NCBI GenBank assembly: GCA_017408985.1
Contig: JAFQTO010000009.1
Span: 1-34,221, forward strand
Length of the DNA: 34,221 nucleotides
From: Clostridia bacterium
GTDB taxonomy: Bacteria; Bacillota; Clostridia; Oscillospirales; Butyricicoccaceae
Reading direction: 5' to 3'
A model generated the notes under the pieces. The model did no database searches. It had not been told where the DNA came from and saw nothing but the letters and a program-made list of their open reading frames with translations. Below are positions 1 through 8,206 of this stretch, piece by piece. How positions within the stretch are numbered: the stretch's first letter is position 1; the number at the start of each line of letters is the position of its first letter. The position numbers and the translations under genes were made by a program.

Positions 1-255
1 AATCAATTTGACGTTTTCTTGTGTTTGTTCGGTGCAGTCTTTATCAAAGATAACAATATCTGCACGAGGCTTACGTGAGCCGAGTTGAAGCGTGTATTCG
101 ATCTTAATCTGTTTAGGCAGATACTTATGCTCATTTACAAGTCTTTTTTCAATAGTCTGTCTTACATACTCTTCGGGTGTATCGTTACGGAATTTTCCAT
201 CGACATAGTCGCAGATTTTACCATCCGGTATAACAATTACTTTAGTTTCAGCCAT
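1..255 (-). CDS. N-6 DNA methylase / HsdR_N-domain restriction-modification protein (5' part only)
   Basis: An 85-codon open frame starts with ATG at 255 and runs off the left edge, so only the N-terminus is seen. It contains the phrases TPEEYVRQTIEKRLV and SRKPRADIVIFDKD. This is the pattern of the HsdR_N-type domain found at the N-terminus of N-6 adenine DNA methylases and type I restriction subunits, where the Asp in RADIVIFD belongs to a PD-(D/E)XK-like core. Catalytic methylase motifs would lie beyond the edge, so methylase versus restriction or helicase subunit cannot be decided. The start overlaps the end of the upstream ribbon-helix-helix gene by 8 bases, which indicates one transcript and translational coupling. 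Base composition is AT-rich compared with the genes from 619 onward, consistent with an acquired defence module (inference). Confidence 0.7.
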   Translation of the reverse strand, partial: MAETKVIVIPDGKICDYVDGKFRNDTPEEYVRQTIEKRLVNEHKYLPKQIKIEYTLQLGSRKPRADIVIFDKDCTEQTQENVKLI

Positions 256-466
256 TTCTCTTTCCTCCTGTCATTTTAGAAACAAGTTCAGTATATTTTT
301 GTGGGTTTTCAAGATATGCCTCTGCGGCAGAATTGAATAAATCTGCCATACTGAGCATATCGTCATCATTTATTACTGCTATGTGCAGTTTTTTGAATGT
401 ATCAGGGTTCATTCTAAACTGAACTTGCCTTGTGCGTTCGGCTCTAAATGTTGCTTTTCTACTCAA
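248..466 (-). CDS. Small ribbon-helix-helix (CopG-like) DNA-binding protein
   Basis: A 72-residue basic protein. The start is TTG at 466, preceded at seven bases by a perfect GGAGG (474-478). An in-frame ATG further upstream at 496 has no such site and lies inside the first operator palindrome. The sequence TRQVQFRMNPDTFKKL, followed by two helices including MADLFNSAAEAYLE, matches a ribbon-helix-helix fold: one strand, then two helices. Such proteins bind short palindromes as dimers and usually repress their own operon. It is the first gene of the operon and overlaps the methylase-like gene by 8 bases, so it may control a restriction-modification cassette. An antitoxin role is possible, but no toxin is visible. 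The family assignment is by pattern only. Confidence 0.6.
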   Translation of the reverse strand: MSRKATFRAERTRQVQFRMNPDTFKKLHIAVINDDDMLSMADLFNSAAEAYLENPQKYTELVSKMTGGKRNG

Positions 467-482
467 CTTGCAACCTCCTTTT

Positions 483-516
483 ATGATATCATTCAATCAT
501 AATATAATGATATCAT
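483..516. promoter_or_regulatory. Paired palindromic operator candidates
   Basis: The 10-base perfect palindrome ATGATATCAT occurs at 483-492 and again at 507-516, 24 bases apart centre to centre, just over two helical turns. One copy covers the -10 of the minus-strand promoter. The other lies between the promoter and the ribosome binding site. This layout suits autorepression by the ribbon-helix-helix protein encoded immediately downstream (inference). Confidence 0.5.
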
Positions 517-534
517 TTATAGTTAAAAAGTCAA
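507..534 (-). promoter_or_regulatory. Promoter of the RHH / methylase operon
   Basis: On the minus strand, TTGACT (534-529) and TATCAT (512-507) are separated by 16 bases, a good sigma-A type match. The -10 hexamer lies inside the right-hand palindrome (507-516), so a protein bound there would block the promoter. Confidence 0.55.
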
Positions 535-618
535 CAAACGATTTAAAAAAAGCAGTATAATTTTTCTTCGTTGACAAATAATAGTATCACGATTTGAAAT
601 TAAAGGAGATTTTCATAT

Positions 619-1146
619 ATGAAAGCAACCGGTATCGTACGCCGTATTGACGACTTAGGTCGCGTTGTTATTCCAAAAGAGATCCGCCGCACCATGCGCC
701 TGAGAGAGGGCGAACCGCTTGAGATATTTACAGACAGCGCAGGGGGCGTGGTGTTCAAAAAATACTCCCCCGCAGGCGAGCAGAGCAGCACGGCGACCAA
801 TCTGTGCGAGTCCATTTACCGCACCTGTGCCCGTCCGGTGGTCATCTGCGACCGCGACAGCATCATAGCTTCGGCAGGCTCATCCCGCCGTGAGCTGGAG
901 GGCAAGCCGCTGTCCAGCGAGCTGGAAAGGGTTATGGAGTCGCGCCAGCTCAAAAAGAGCGACGAGGGCGTGCCTGTGTCGCCCTCTCTGCCCTCGGTGA
1001 GCGCGTCGGTGGTGGCACCCGTCATTTCCGAGGGAGATCTGTGCGGCTGCGTGGCATTTCTTAAGAGCGACGACCCCGTAAGTGAGCTTGACGTGCGTAT
1101 GGCGCAGACTTCGGCACTGTTTTTTGCCAGACAGATGGAAAATTGA
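619..1146 (+). CDS. spoVT: Stage V sporulation protein T (AbrB/SpoVT family)
   Basis: A 175-residue transcription regulator, close to the 178 of Bacillus subtilis SpoVT. Residues 5-40 form the AbrB-type swapped-hairpin DNA-binding domain, with the hallmark GIVRRIDDLGRVVIPKEI. The remainder corresponds to the GAF-like sensory domain of SpoVT, which distinguishes it from plain AbrB (about 95 residues). In Bacillus, SpoVT acts in the forespore to tune sigma-G genes. A clear AAAGGAG (603-609) precedes the ATG. A TATAAT lies at 556-561 but its -35 is weak, and no convincing sigma-G promoter was found. It stands alone between the acquired-looking left-edge cassette and the ribosome operon. In several clostridia spoVT sits near translation or cell-wall genes, so the placement is not unusual. 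Confidence 0.93.
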   Translation: MKATGIVRRIDDLGRVVIPKEIRRTMRLREGEPLEIFTDSAGGVVFKKYSPAGEQSSTATNLCESIYRTCARPVVICDRDSIIASAGSSRRELEGKPLSSELERVMESRQLKKSDEGVPVSPSLPSVSASVVAPVISEGDLCGCVAFLKSDDPVSELDVRMAQTSALFFARQMEN

Positions 1147-1167
1147 GCCGGAAAATGCATAAAAAGC

Positions 1168-1196
1168 TTGCGTTTGTATATAAATGGTGTTATAAT
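1168..1196 (+). promoter_or_regulatory. Promoter of the rimP-nusA-infB operon
   Basis: TTGCGT (1168-1173) and a consensus TATAAT (1191-1196) are separated by 17 bases. It lies just after the spoVT stop and about 25 bases before the leader hairpin, giving a leader of roughly 70 nucleotides before rimP. Confidence 0.75.
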
Positions 1197-1224
1197 AGCA
1201 CCATAAGAAGTATGATTTAGTAGG

Positions 1225-1253
1225 AAGAGTGAGAGCCATCTCACTCTTTCTTA
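1225..1253 (+). terminator. Leader hairpin, candidate NusA-responsive attenuator
   Basis: A perfect 9-base stem, AGAGTGAGA (1226-1234) with TCTCACTCT (1239-1247), has a GCCA loop and extends by one A-T pair at 1225/1248. It is followed by the interrupted T-run TTTCTT. It lies between the promoter and rimP, so it must act as a partial terminator or attenuator. In B. subtilis the equivalent operon leader carries a NusA-dependent terminator through which NusA limits its own synthesis. The weak, interrupted T-tract fits a NusA-dependent site. Function here is inferred. Confidence 0.6.
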
Positions 1254-1275
1254 TCTGTAGGGGGTAACAAGACCG

Positions 1276-1740
1276 ATGAAAGCAAAGGATTTTATAGCAA
1301 AAGTCACGGCAATGGCGCTGCCCGTCTGCGAGGCAAACGGGCTCACGCTGTGGGACGTCACCTTTGAAAAAGAAGGTGCATCCTTCGTCCTCACCGTCTA
1401 TATCGATAAAGACGAGGGCGTGTTCATAGAGGACTGTGAGCGTGTATCGCGCACTATAGACCCTATGCTGGACGCACCCGAGTTTGACTCCATCCCGTCC
1501 TATATGCTCACCGTGTCTTCGGCAGGTCTGGAGCGCAGACTGTGCAAGCAGGCTCACTACGATTGGGCGAGAGGCAAACAGGTGGAGCTTAACTTCTACA
1601 AAGCCCGCTCGGGCAGCAGCTCACTTGTTGCCGTGCTTGAGGAGCATACGGCGGAGGGCTTTTGTGTTACCGCAGGGGGCGAGACGGTGACCATCCCCGA
1701 CAGCGAAGTGGCCTCCTGCAGACTTTATTTTGAGTTCTAA
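1276..1740 (+). CDS. rimP: Ribosome maturation factor RimP
   Basis: A 154-residue protein, usual length for RimP, which assists assembly of the 30S subunit. The N-terminal alpha/beta domain includes LTLWDVTFEKE and VLTVYIDKDEGVFIEDCE. The domain junction carries the family signature YMLTVSSAGLERRL, equivalent to the common YxLEVSSPGLERPL, followed by the SH3-like C-terminal domain. The ATG follows a GGGGG-type ribosome binding site at 1260-1264. It is the first gene of the operon and is followed after 27 bases by nusA, the conserved Firmicutes order. Expression is probably controlled by the leader hairpin at 1225-1253. Confidence 0.93.
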   Translation: MKAKDFIAKVTAMALPVCEANGLTLWDVTFEKEGASFVLTVYIDKDEGVFIEDCERVSRTIDPMLDAPEFDSIPSYMLTVSSAGLERRLCKQAHYDWARGKQVELNFYKARSGSSSLVAVLEEHTAEGFCVTAGGETVTIPDSEVASCRLYFEF

Positions 1741-1767
1741 AAAAATATAATATAAGGAGCAAAGGAA

Positions 1768-2835
1768 ATGGCAAGCGAGATCATTGGCGCTCTGGAAGCG
1801 CTGGAAAAAGAAAAGGGCATAAAAAAAGAATATATGCTCGACAGAATATCTCAGGCACTGGTAGCGGCATACAAGGCTCTGTACAAGAGAGACACCACCG
1901 CCGCTATCGAGAACGTTTTCGTCACCATTGACGAAAAGAGCGGAAACATCTCCATGGTAGCGGTCAAGACCGTCGTGGAGGAGGTGGAGAACCCCGCAGT
2001 GGAGATCAGCCTGCTTGATGCGGAGAAGTTCTCCAAGACCCCCGCCGTAGGTGATCAGGTCAGAGTCCCCGTCAATATGAAGGATTTTGGCAGAATAGCC
2101 ACCCAGACCGCAAAGCAGGTCATCATCCAGGGCATCAGAGAGGCAGAGCGCACCATGATCGCCGAAGAATTCGCCAGCAAGGAGCAGGAGATCATCACCG
2201 CGCTGGTCACCAAGGTCGACCCCCGTTACGGCAGCGTTATCGTTGAGCTGGGCGGCAAGCGTGAGCATACCGAGGCTATGCTTCCCGCACAGGAGCAGAT
2301 CGCAGGCGAGGTAATAAGCGAGGGCGACCGCATCAAGGTGTTCGTGGTCGAGGTCAAAGCCGCAGGCAAAGGCCCCCAGATCATGCTCTCCCGTACCCAC
2401 GCAGGTCTGGTCAGAAAGCTCTTTGAGCTTGAGGTACCCGAGATAGCATCGGGTATAGTTTCCATCACACATATAGCACGTGAGGCAGGCTCCCGCACAA
2501 AGATCGCCGTTGCCTCCCAGAACCCCGACGTTGACCCCATCGGCGCCTGCGTAGGCCCCAAGGGCGGCAGAGTGGCAGCCGTGGTAAATGAGCTCAAGGG
2601 CGAGAAGATCGACATCATCAAGTACAGCGAGGACCCCGTACAGTTCGTTGCCGAGGCTCTTTCTCCCTCCGACGTCATCTCGGTGCAGATGCTCGAGGAC
2701 AACAAGAGCTGCATCGTGGTCGTTCCCGACAATCAGCTTTCGCTGGCTATCGGCAAAGAGGGTCAGAACGCCCGTCTTGCCGCAAAGCTCACCGGCTTCA
2801 AGATAGACATCAAGCCCGAAAGCGCCGCATACTGA
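1768..2835 (+). CDS. nusA: Transcription termination/antitermination factor NusA
   Basis: 355 residues, the short Gram-positive form that lacks the C-terminal acidic repeats of Escherichia coli NusA. The N-terminal RNA-polymerase-binding domain (about 1-130) is followed by an S1 domain (about 138-205). KH1 has GPKG at 263-266, and KH2 has GKEG at 329-332 in the phrase LSLAIGKEGQNARLA. NusA binds RNA polymerase, stimulates pausing and hairpin-dependent termination, and in B. subtilis is required at weak terminators. AAGGAG precedes the start. Its place second in an operon with a leader hairpin fits autoregulation. Confidence 0.97.
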   Translation: MASEIIGALEALEKEKGIKKEYMLDRISQALVAAYKALYKRDTTAAIENVFVTIDEKSGNISMVAVKTVVEEVENPAVEISLLDAEKFSKTPAVGDQVRVPVNMKDFGRIATQTAKQVIIQGIREAERTMIAEEFASKEQEIITALVTKVDPRYGSVIVELGGKREHTEAMLPAQEQIAGEVISEGDRIKVFVVEVKAAGKGPQIMLSRTHAGLVRKLFELEVPEIASGIVSITHIAREAGSRTKIAVASQNPDVDPIGACVGPKGGRVAAVVNELKGEKIDIIKYSEDPVQFVAEALSPSDVISVQMLEDNKSCIVVVPDNQLSLAIGKEGQNARLAAKLTGFKIDIKPESAAY

Positions 2836-2867
2836 ACCGTTATTGACAGAAAGGGGAGAGAACAGGG

Positions 2868-3134
2868 ATGAAAATACCTATGCGTCAATGCTCTGCCTGC
2901 CGCGGTCATTTTGAGAAGCGTCAGCTTCTGCGTATAGTGCGCACCCCCGACGGTGACGTACTGCTGGACCAAAGAGGCAAGGTCTCGGGACGTGGCGTTT
3001 ATATCTGCCGCAGCGAGGAGTGCCTCAACAAAGCTGTAAAGACCCGTGCTCTCTCCCGTGCGCTGGAGGCTCCCGTAAGCGACGAGACCATAGAGAGCAT
3101 CCGTCAGGCAATACGGGAGAGTGCCAATGGATAA
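2868..3134 (+). CDS. rnpM: YlxR-family RNA-binding protein, RNase P modulator RnpM
   Basis: An 88-residue basic protein of the YlxR family (DUF448), always found between nusA and infB in Firmicutes. It shows the paired cysteines C8/C11 (RQCSACR) and C47/C52, and the family hallmark GRGVYIC at 41-47. Some members bind the RNase P RNA and modulate the enzyme, hence RnpM. The ribosome binding site is AAAGGGGAGAG just before the ATG. The 3' end overlaps ylxQ by 8 bases. Confidence 0.9.
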   Translation: MKIPMRQCSACRGHFEKRQLLRIVRTPDGDVLLDQRGKVSGRGVYICRSEECLNKAVKTRALSRALEAPVSDETIESIRQAIRESANG

Positions 3135-3525
3135 TATACTGTCCTTTTTGGGACTTATGAAAAAAGCCCGCGCCCTTGCCATCGGCGCGGAGAGCGCAGT
3201 ACTTATGACCGAATTGGGTTCCGTGCGGCTGCTGCTGCTTCCGTCGGACGCGGCAAAAAACTCGGCAGGAGCGGTAGCGAGAGCCGCAGAGGAATGGGAA
3301 ACGCCCCTGCTTAGGCTGAACGTGACCAAAGCTCAGTTGGGCGAAGCGCTGGGGCAGAAAGAATGTGCCGCACTGGGGATAACCGACACCGGCTTTGCCC
3401 TTTCGCTGTGTGAAAAGGTCGGCTCTCTCGAGCTTGCCGAAGTGCTCTCACAGCGTTTGCAGCGTGAAAAGAAGCGTATGGCAAAAAAGACCGCCGCCGT
3501 TGCGGCAAGAAAAAGGAGGAAATAG
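3127..3525 (+). CDS. L7Ae-family kink-turn RNA-binding protein YlxQ
   Basis: 132 residues from the ATG at 3127, chosen because GGGAG (3115-3119) lies seven bases upstream. The in-frame GTG at 3121 sits too close to that site. The N-terminal 95 or so residues follow the L7Ae/L30e/YlxQ pattern (FLGLMKKARALAIGAESAV, then LLLLPSDAAKNS). Homologues bind kink-turn RNA. The C-terminus is an extended basic tail (KKRMAKKTAAVAARKRRK) longer than in Bacillus YlxQ and likely disordered. It overlaps rnpM upstream, and infB starts four bases after its stop, so it is tightly coupled inside the nusA-infB operon. Confidence 0.85.
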   Translation: MDNILSFLGLMKKARALAIGAESAVLMTELGSVRLLLLPSDAAKNSAGAVARAAEEWETPLLRLNVTKAQLGEALGQKECAALGITDTGFALSLCEKVGSLELAEVLSQRLQREKKRMAKKTAAVAARKRRK

Positions 3526-3528
3526 CTT

Positions 3529-5964
3529 ATGGCAGTCAAATATAAGCTTTCTGATCTGGCCAAGGACCTTGGCAGAAACACAAAGGAGCTTTCGGCTCTT
3601 TTATCCAAATACAAAAAGAGCAGCAAAAACAGCTCGCAGGCCCTCACCGACGAGGAACTGAACGTGGTTTTTGACGTGCTCACCCAGCAGAATCAGGTGG
3701 GCAGCCTTGCTGAGATATTCGCACCCGCAGCCGCCGCTGCCGAACAGCGCAAGCGCGACAGCGAGGAGCGCCTTATCCAGCAGAAAAAGGAAGCAGAGGA
3801 CAGAGTCCTCCGCGAGAAAAAGGCAAAGGAAGAAGCTCAGGAGCGCAACAAGAGGGCTCAGCAGGAGACACGCAGACCCCAGCCCCCCAAGACCCCTGCC
3901 AAGCCCCGTCAGGAGCAGACTCTGACCATCAATCCCGCACCCAAGGCAGAGAACAAGGAGCAGTCTGCTCCCGCACAGCCTGCCAAGAAGGTACATTACG
4001 TGGACACCCGCGGTGCCAGCGTCAACATAGAGAAGTACGACGAGCGCCTTGAGACACTTGTTCCCAAGCAGGCAGATCATATGGGCCAGCAGAACAAGCA
4101 GAAGTTCACCAAGCAGAATCAGAAGAAACAGCAGCAGTTTATGGGCAACAAGCGCAAGGCGGAGGAGCAGGAGAAGATGCGCCGTCTTGAGCAGCAGGCT
4201 CAGATCAAAAAAGCTCCCCTCAAGGTGCTTATCCCCGAGACTATCGCCGTGGGCGAGCTGGCTCTGCGGCTCAAGAAGACCGCCGCCGAGGTCATCAAGC
4301 AGCTGATGAAGCTGGGCGTTATGGCATCCATCTCTCAGGATATCGACTACGACACCGCATCTCTGGTGGCTATGGAGCTGGGCGCCGTACCCGAAAAAGA
4401 AGTGGTGGTCACCATAGAGGAGAAGCTCTTTGACGAGCGTGAGGACGAAGCAAGCGAGCTGTGCGAGCGCGCTCCCGTCGTTGTCGTTATGGGTCACGTT
4501 GACCACGGCAAGACCAGCCTGCTGGACGCTATCCGTGCCACCGACGTTGCCGCAGGCGAGGCAGGCGGCATCACCCAGCACATCGGTGCTTACAGAGTAC
4601 AGATAAACGGCAGAGATATAACCTTCCTTGACACTCCCGGCCACGCCGCATTCACCTCCATGCGTGCCCGCGGTGCACAGGTCACCGATATCGCCATTCT
4701 GGTGGTCGCCGCCGACGACGGCATTATGCCCCAGACCATCGAGGCTATCAACCACGCCAAGGCAGCAGGCGTGCCCATCATCGTTGCCGTCAACAAGATG
4801 GACAAAGAAGCCGCCAACCCCGACCGCATTATGCAGCAGCTTATGGAGTACGAGCTCGTTCCCGAAGAATGGGGCGGCTCCACCGTCGTGTGCAAGGTGT
4901 CGGCAAAACAGCATCAGGGCATCGACAACCTGCTTGAGATGGTACTGCTGACCGCCGATATCCAGGAGCTTAAGGCTAACCCCAACCGTTTGGCAAAGGG
5001 TACCGTCATCGAAGCCAAGCTGGACCGCGGCAGAGGCCCCGTTGCTACCATTCTGGTGCAGAACGGTACCCTCAAGAACGGCGACATCGTCATAGCAGGC
5101 ACCGCCGTGGGCAGAGTCCGTGCTATGACCGACCATAACGGCAAGAAGCTTGAGGAGGCAGGTCCCTCCGTCCCCGTTGAGATCATCGGTCTTGCCGAAG
5201 TTCCCGGCGCAGGCGACGTGTTCTACGCCGTCGAGGACGAGCGTATGGCAAGGACCCTTGCCGAGAAGCGCCGTTTTGAGGAGAAGGCGGAGCAGGCTCA
5301 GGCTATGCAGAAGGTCACTCTGGAAAATCTCTTCTCCCATATCGAAACGGGCAGCGTCAAGACTCTTAACGTCATCGTCAAGGCAGACGTCAAGGGCTCT
5401 GCCGAAGCCGTCAAGGCAAGTCTTGAGAAGATCTCCAACGAGGAGGTCAAGGTATCGGTCATCCACTCGGGTGTCGGCGGCGTCAACAACAGCGACGTTA
5501 TGCTGGCAACCGCATCCAACGCCATCATCGTCGGCTTCAACGTCCGTCCCGAGGCAGGCGTTGCCGATTCTGCCGCACAGGCACAGGTTGACATCCGTCT
5601 GTACCGCATCATCTACGACTGCATCGAGGAGATCGAGCAGGCAATGAAGGGTATGCTTGCACCCAAGTTCAAGGAAGTGGTCATCGGCCACGCCGAAGTC
5701 AGACAGACCTTCAAGGTCTCGGGTGTGGGCACTATCGCAGGTTGCTACGTCACCGACGGCAAGATGCAGCGCAAGGAGAAGGTGCGTATCGTCCGTGACA
5801 GCATCGTTATCCACGAGGGCGATCTTGCCACACTCCGCCGCTTCAAGGACGATGCCAAGGAAGTGGCACAGGGCTTCGAGTGCGGTCTGAGCATCGAAAA
5901 ATTCAACGACATCAAGGAAGGCGACATCATCGAAGCCTTCGTAATGGAACAGATAATAGTTTAA
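3529..5964 (+). CDS. infB: Translation initiation factor IF-2
   Basis: 811 residues. After a short IF2_N-type helical segment comes a long charged linker (about residues 60-235, rich in Lys, Gln and Glu) and a second IF2_N element ([15 protein letters not shown]). The GTPase domain begins with G1 GHVDHGKT at 322-329, followed by DTPGH and NKMD, then the domain II/III/IV arrangement that binds initiator fMet-tRNA. IF-2 delivers the initiator tRNA to the 30S subunit and promotes subunit joining. AAGGAGGAAATAG gives a strong ribosome binding site overlapping the end of ylxQ. GC-rich codon choice leaves a large antisense frame open, which is not a gene. Confidence 0.97.
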   Translation: MAVKYKLSDLAKDLGRNTKELSALLSKYKKSSKNSSQALTDEELNVVFDVLTQQNQVGSLAEIFAPAAAAAEQRKRDSEERLIQQKKEAEDRVLREKKAKEEAQERNKRAQQETRRPQPPKTPAKPRQEQTLTINPAPKAENKEQSAPAQPAKKVHYVDTRGASVNIEKYDERLETLVPKQADHMGQQNKQKFTKQNQKKQQQFMGNKRKAEEQEKMRRLEQQAQIKKAPLKVLIPETIAVGELALRLKKTAAEVIKQLMKLGVMASISQDIDYDTASLVAMELGAVPEKEVVVTIEEKLFDEREDEASELCERAPVVVVMGHVDHGKTSLLDAIRATDVAAGEAGGITQHIGAYRVQINGRDITFLDTPGHAAFTSMRARGAQVTDIAILVVAADDGIMPQTIEAINHAKAAGVPIIVAVNKMDKEAANPDRIMQQLMEYELVPEEWGGSTVVCKVSAKQHQGIDNLLEMVLLTADIQELKANPNRLAKGTVIEAKLDRGRGPVATILVQNGTLKNGDIVIAGTAVGRVRAMTDHNGKKLEEAGPSVPVEIIGLAEVPGAGDVFYAVEDERMARTLAEKRRFEEKAEQAQAMQKVTLENLFSHIETGSVKTLNVIVKADVKGSAEAVKASLEKISNEEVKVSVIHSGVGGVNNSDVMLATASNAIIVGFNVRPEAGVADSAAQAQVDIRLYRIIYDCIEEIEQAMKGMLAPKFKEVVIGHAEVRQTFKVSGVGTIAGCYVTDGKMQRKEKVRIVRDSIVIHEGDLATLRRFKDDAKEVAQGFECGLSIEKFNDIKEGDIIEAFVMEQIIV

Positions 5965-5977
5965 GGCGGGTATAAAT

Positions 5978-6373
5978 ATGCCATCTAACAGCAGCCGTAT
6001 GGTGCGCATCAACGAAGAGGTGATGCGAAACCTTGCAACCCTCATCCGTCAGGTAAAAGACCCCCGTCTGCAGAGCGCGATGATCAGCGTCATCAGATGT
6101 GACGTTACCAACGATCTGCGCTGGTGCAAGGTGTACGTCAGCGTGCTGGGCGAGCACGATCCCAAAGAGATCAAAAAAGGTCTCAAGTCGGCATCGGGCT
6201 TTCTCAGACGTGAGCTGGCTCACTCTATGAGCCTGCGCTACACCCCCGAGCTTGTTTTTGTGCTGGACGATTCCATCGCCTATGGCGCACACATCGCAGG
6301 CATACTCAACAAGCTGGATATTCGCTCGGAGGATGAAGAAAATGACACTGATGGAGACAGTCAGCTTTCTTAA
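5978..6373 (+). CDS. rbfA: 30S ribosome-binding factor RbfA
   Basis: 131 residues, in the usual range. The single KH-like fold is recognisable from RMVRINEEVMRNLATLIR at the N-terminus, VKDPRL, the strand CKVYVSVLG, and the end phrase LRYTPELVFVLDDSI. RbfA binds near the 5' helix of 16S rRNA and supports late 30S maturation. It starts 13 bases after infB and overlaps nrnA by 32 bases at its 3' end, the conserved infB-rbfA-nrnA-truB order. Confidence 0.95.
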   Translation: MPSNSSRMVRINEEVMRNLATLIRQVKDPRLQSAMISVIRCDVTNDLRWCKVYVSVLGEHDPKEIKKGLKSASGFLRRELAHSMSLRYTPELVFVLDDSIAYGAHIAGILNKLDIRSEDEENDTDGDSQLS

Positions 6374-7295
6374 AGCCAATGACAATTTTATGATCCTTAC
6401 CCACCGCCGTCCCGACGGAGATACCGTCGGCTCGGCGGCGGCGCTGTGCCGCGCTCTGCGCGCTTTGGGCAAAACAGCCTTCTTAAGCGCTAACGACGGC
6501 ATCACGAAGCGCCTTGCTCCCTTTGCGGAGGGGCTTTTTGCCCCTGCGGGGTACGCTCCCGACACCGTAGTTGCCGTGGATATCGCCGACGAGAAGCTCT
6601 TTTGCGCAAGCGACGAGCATTACAAGGGCAAAGTCGATCTTTGCATCGACCATCACCCCACCAACACCGGTTACGCCAAGCACCTGCTTTTGCAGGCAGA
6701 GGAGGCGGCAACGGGCGCTGTGGTCTGGCAGATAACAGGTGAGCTGGGGGCAGACAAGACCCGTGAGATATGCAATGCCGTTTATCTGGCCATCGCCACC
6801 GACACGGGCTGCTTCAAGTATGCCAACACCACCCCCTGCTGCCACCGTGCGGCGGCGGAGTGCATCGAGCTGGGCGCCGATTTCCACCCCATCAATACTG
6901 CGTTTTTCGTGGTCAAGACCCCCGCCCGTCTGGCTCTTGAGAGCGAGATGTTCGCAGGTCTGGTCACGTCCCGGGATAACAGAGCCTGCGCAGCCGTTAT
7001 CTCCCGCGATTTTATCGAAAAAGTCAATGCCGATATGGACGATCTGGACAACCTTTCCAGCCTGCTTATGCAGCTTGAGCAGGTCAAAGTCGGTGCACTT
7101 CTCACCGAGAATGTGCAGCGGGGCACATATAAGCTGTCGGTGCGCTCAAGAGCGCCCGTCAACGCCGCGGCTATATGCAAAAAGTTCGACGGCGGCGGCC
7201 ACGAGCGGGCTTCGGGCGGAAGCGTGTCGGGAAGCAGGGAATATTGTGTCAGCGCCCTTATGCAGGCTATGACAGAGGAATTATCAGATGTATAA
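6342..7295 (+). CDS. nrnA: DHH-family bifunctional oligoribonuclease / pAp phosphatase NrnA
   Basis: 317 residues from the ATG at 6342, which has GGAGG (6328-6332) nine bases upstream. An in-frame ATG at 6333 abuts that site and a longer frame from 6252 lies inside rbfA. The DHH phosphoesterase motifs are complete: RRPDGDT with DGD at 25-27, DHH at 103-105 (CIDHHPTN), and the DHHA1 glycine motif GGGH at 284-287. NrnA degrades 2-5 nucleotide RNAs from the 5' end and converts 3'-phosphoadenosine 5'-phosphate to AMP. It overlaps rbfA by 32 bases and truB by 8 bases, so translation is probably coupled. Confidence 0.93.
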   Translation: MTLMETVSFLKANDNFMILTHRRPDGDTVGSAAALCRALRALGKTAFLSANDGITKRLAPFAEGLFAPAGYAPDTVVAVDIADEKLFCASDEHYKGKVDLCIDHHPTNTGYAKHLLLQAEEAATGAVVWQITGELGADKTREICNAVYLAIATDTGCFKYANTTPCCHRAAAECIELGADFHPINTAFFVVKTPARLALESEMFAGLVTSRDNRACAAVISRDFIEKVNADMDDLDNLSSLLMQLEQVKVGALLTENVQRGTYKLSVRSRAPVNAAAICKKFDGGGHERASGGSVSGSREYCVSALMQAMTEELSDV

Positions 7296-8202
7296 CGGAA
7301 TACTCGTATTCGACAAACCCCGCGACTTTACCTCCCACGATGCGGTGGCAAAGCTGCGGGGCATTTTAAGACAACGGAAAATAGGACACGCAGGCACCCT
7401 CGACCCTATGGCGACGGGCGTACTTGTGGTGCTTCTGGGCAACGCTACCCGCGCCTCCGACTATGCGGCGGCGCAGACCAAGGAATATATAGCAGGGCTC
7501 AGACTGGGCACGGTCACCGACACTCAGGATATAACGGGCAAGGTGCTTGAGGAGAGACCCTGTGATGTCACACCAAAGCAGCTCGAGCAGACTCTGCGTG
7601 CATTTACGGGTGACATCAGTCAGCTTCCGCCTATGTATTCGGCGGTTTCGGTAGGCGGAGTGCGTCTGTATAAGCTTGCACGCAAGGGCGAGGAGATAGA
7701 GCGGCAGGCACGTGATATAGAGATACAGGATATAGAGCTTCTTTCTTCGGAGGGACTTGAGCACAGCCTCAACGTCACCTGCTCAAAAGGCACCTACATC
7801 CGCACCCTCTGCCACGATATCGGCGCCTCTCTCGGCTGCGGCGGCTGTATGTCAAGCCTCAGACGCACCGCCGTGGGCAATTTCAGGCTCACGCAGGCGC
7901 TGAGCTTTGAGCAGGTGGAGCGCTTGCGCGACGAGGGCAGACTGGACGAATATATCCTGCCCACCGACAGCGTGTTTGCCCACCTGCCCGCGGTGACTCT
8001 CAATGGGCAGGGCTTTGCCCGCGCCATCAACGGCGCATTTATAAGCGCAGATCAGCTGGCAGAGGGCAAACTGCCTGATACGGACGAGCTGTGCCGTGTC
8101 TACTCGCCCGAGGGTGAGTTTATGATGCTGGGCAGAGGCGGCGAGCTTGAGAGGGGCGGTCAGGCACTTTTCTGCCACAAAACATTTTTTGTTCGGGATT
8201 GA
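7288..8202 (+). CDS. truB: tRNA pseudouridine(55) synthase TruB
   Basis: 304 residues, standard for TruB, which makes pseudouridine 55 in the T-loop of tRNAs. The catalytic motif HAGTLDPMATG places the active Asp at 39. Further family phrases are KEYIAGLRLGTVTDTQD, LPPMYSAVSVGG and CSKGTYIRTLCHDIG. The C-terminal part corresponds to a PUA-like domain. It overlaps nrnA by 8 bases, and ribF starts 4 bases after its stop. The truB-ribF pair at the end of the nusA-infB operon is conserved in Firmicutes. Confidence 0.96.
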   Translation: MYNGILVFDKPRDFTSHDAVAKLRGILRQRKIGHAGTLDPMATGVLVVLLGNATRASDYAAAQTKEYIAGLRLGTVTDTQDITGKVLEERPCDVTPKQLEQTLRAFTGDISQLPPMYSAVSVGGVRLYKLARKGEEIERQARDIEIQDIELLSSEGLEHSLNVTCSKGTYIRTLCHDIGASLGCGGCMSSLRRTAVGNFRLTQALSFEQVERLRDEGRLDEYILPTDSVFAHLPAVTLNGQGFARAINGAFISADQLAEGKLPDTDELCRVYSPEGEFMMLGRGGELERGGQALFCHKTFFVRD

Positions 8203-8206
8203 TGAT

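Noticed and set aside
571-600. TTGACA at 571-576 as the spoVT promoter
   Set aside because: No acceptable -10 lies 16-18 bases downstream.
3601-6045. An 814-codon open frame on the minus strand
   Set aside because: It lies wholly antisense to infB, has no recognisable domain, and is explained by GC-rich codon choice in the real gene.
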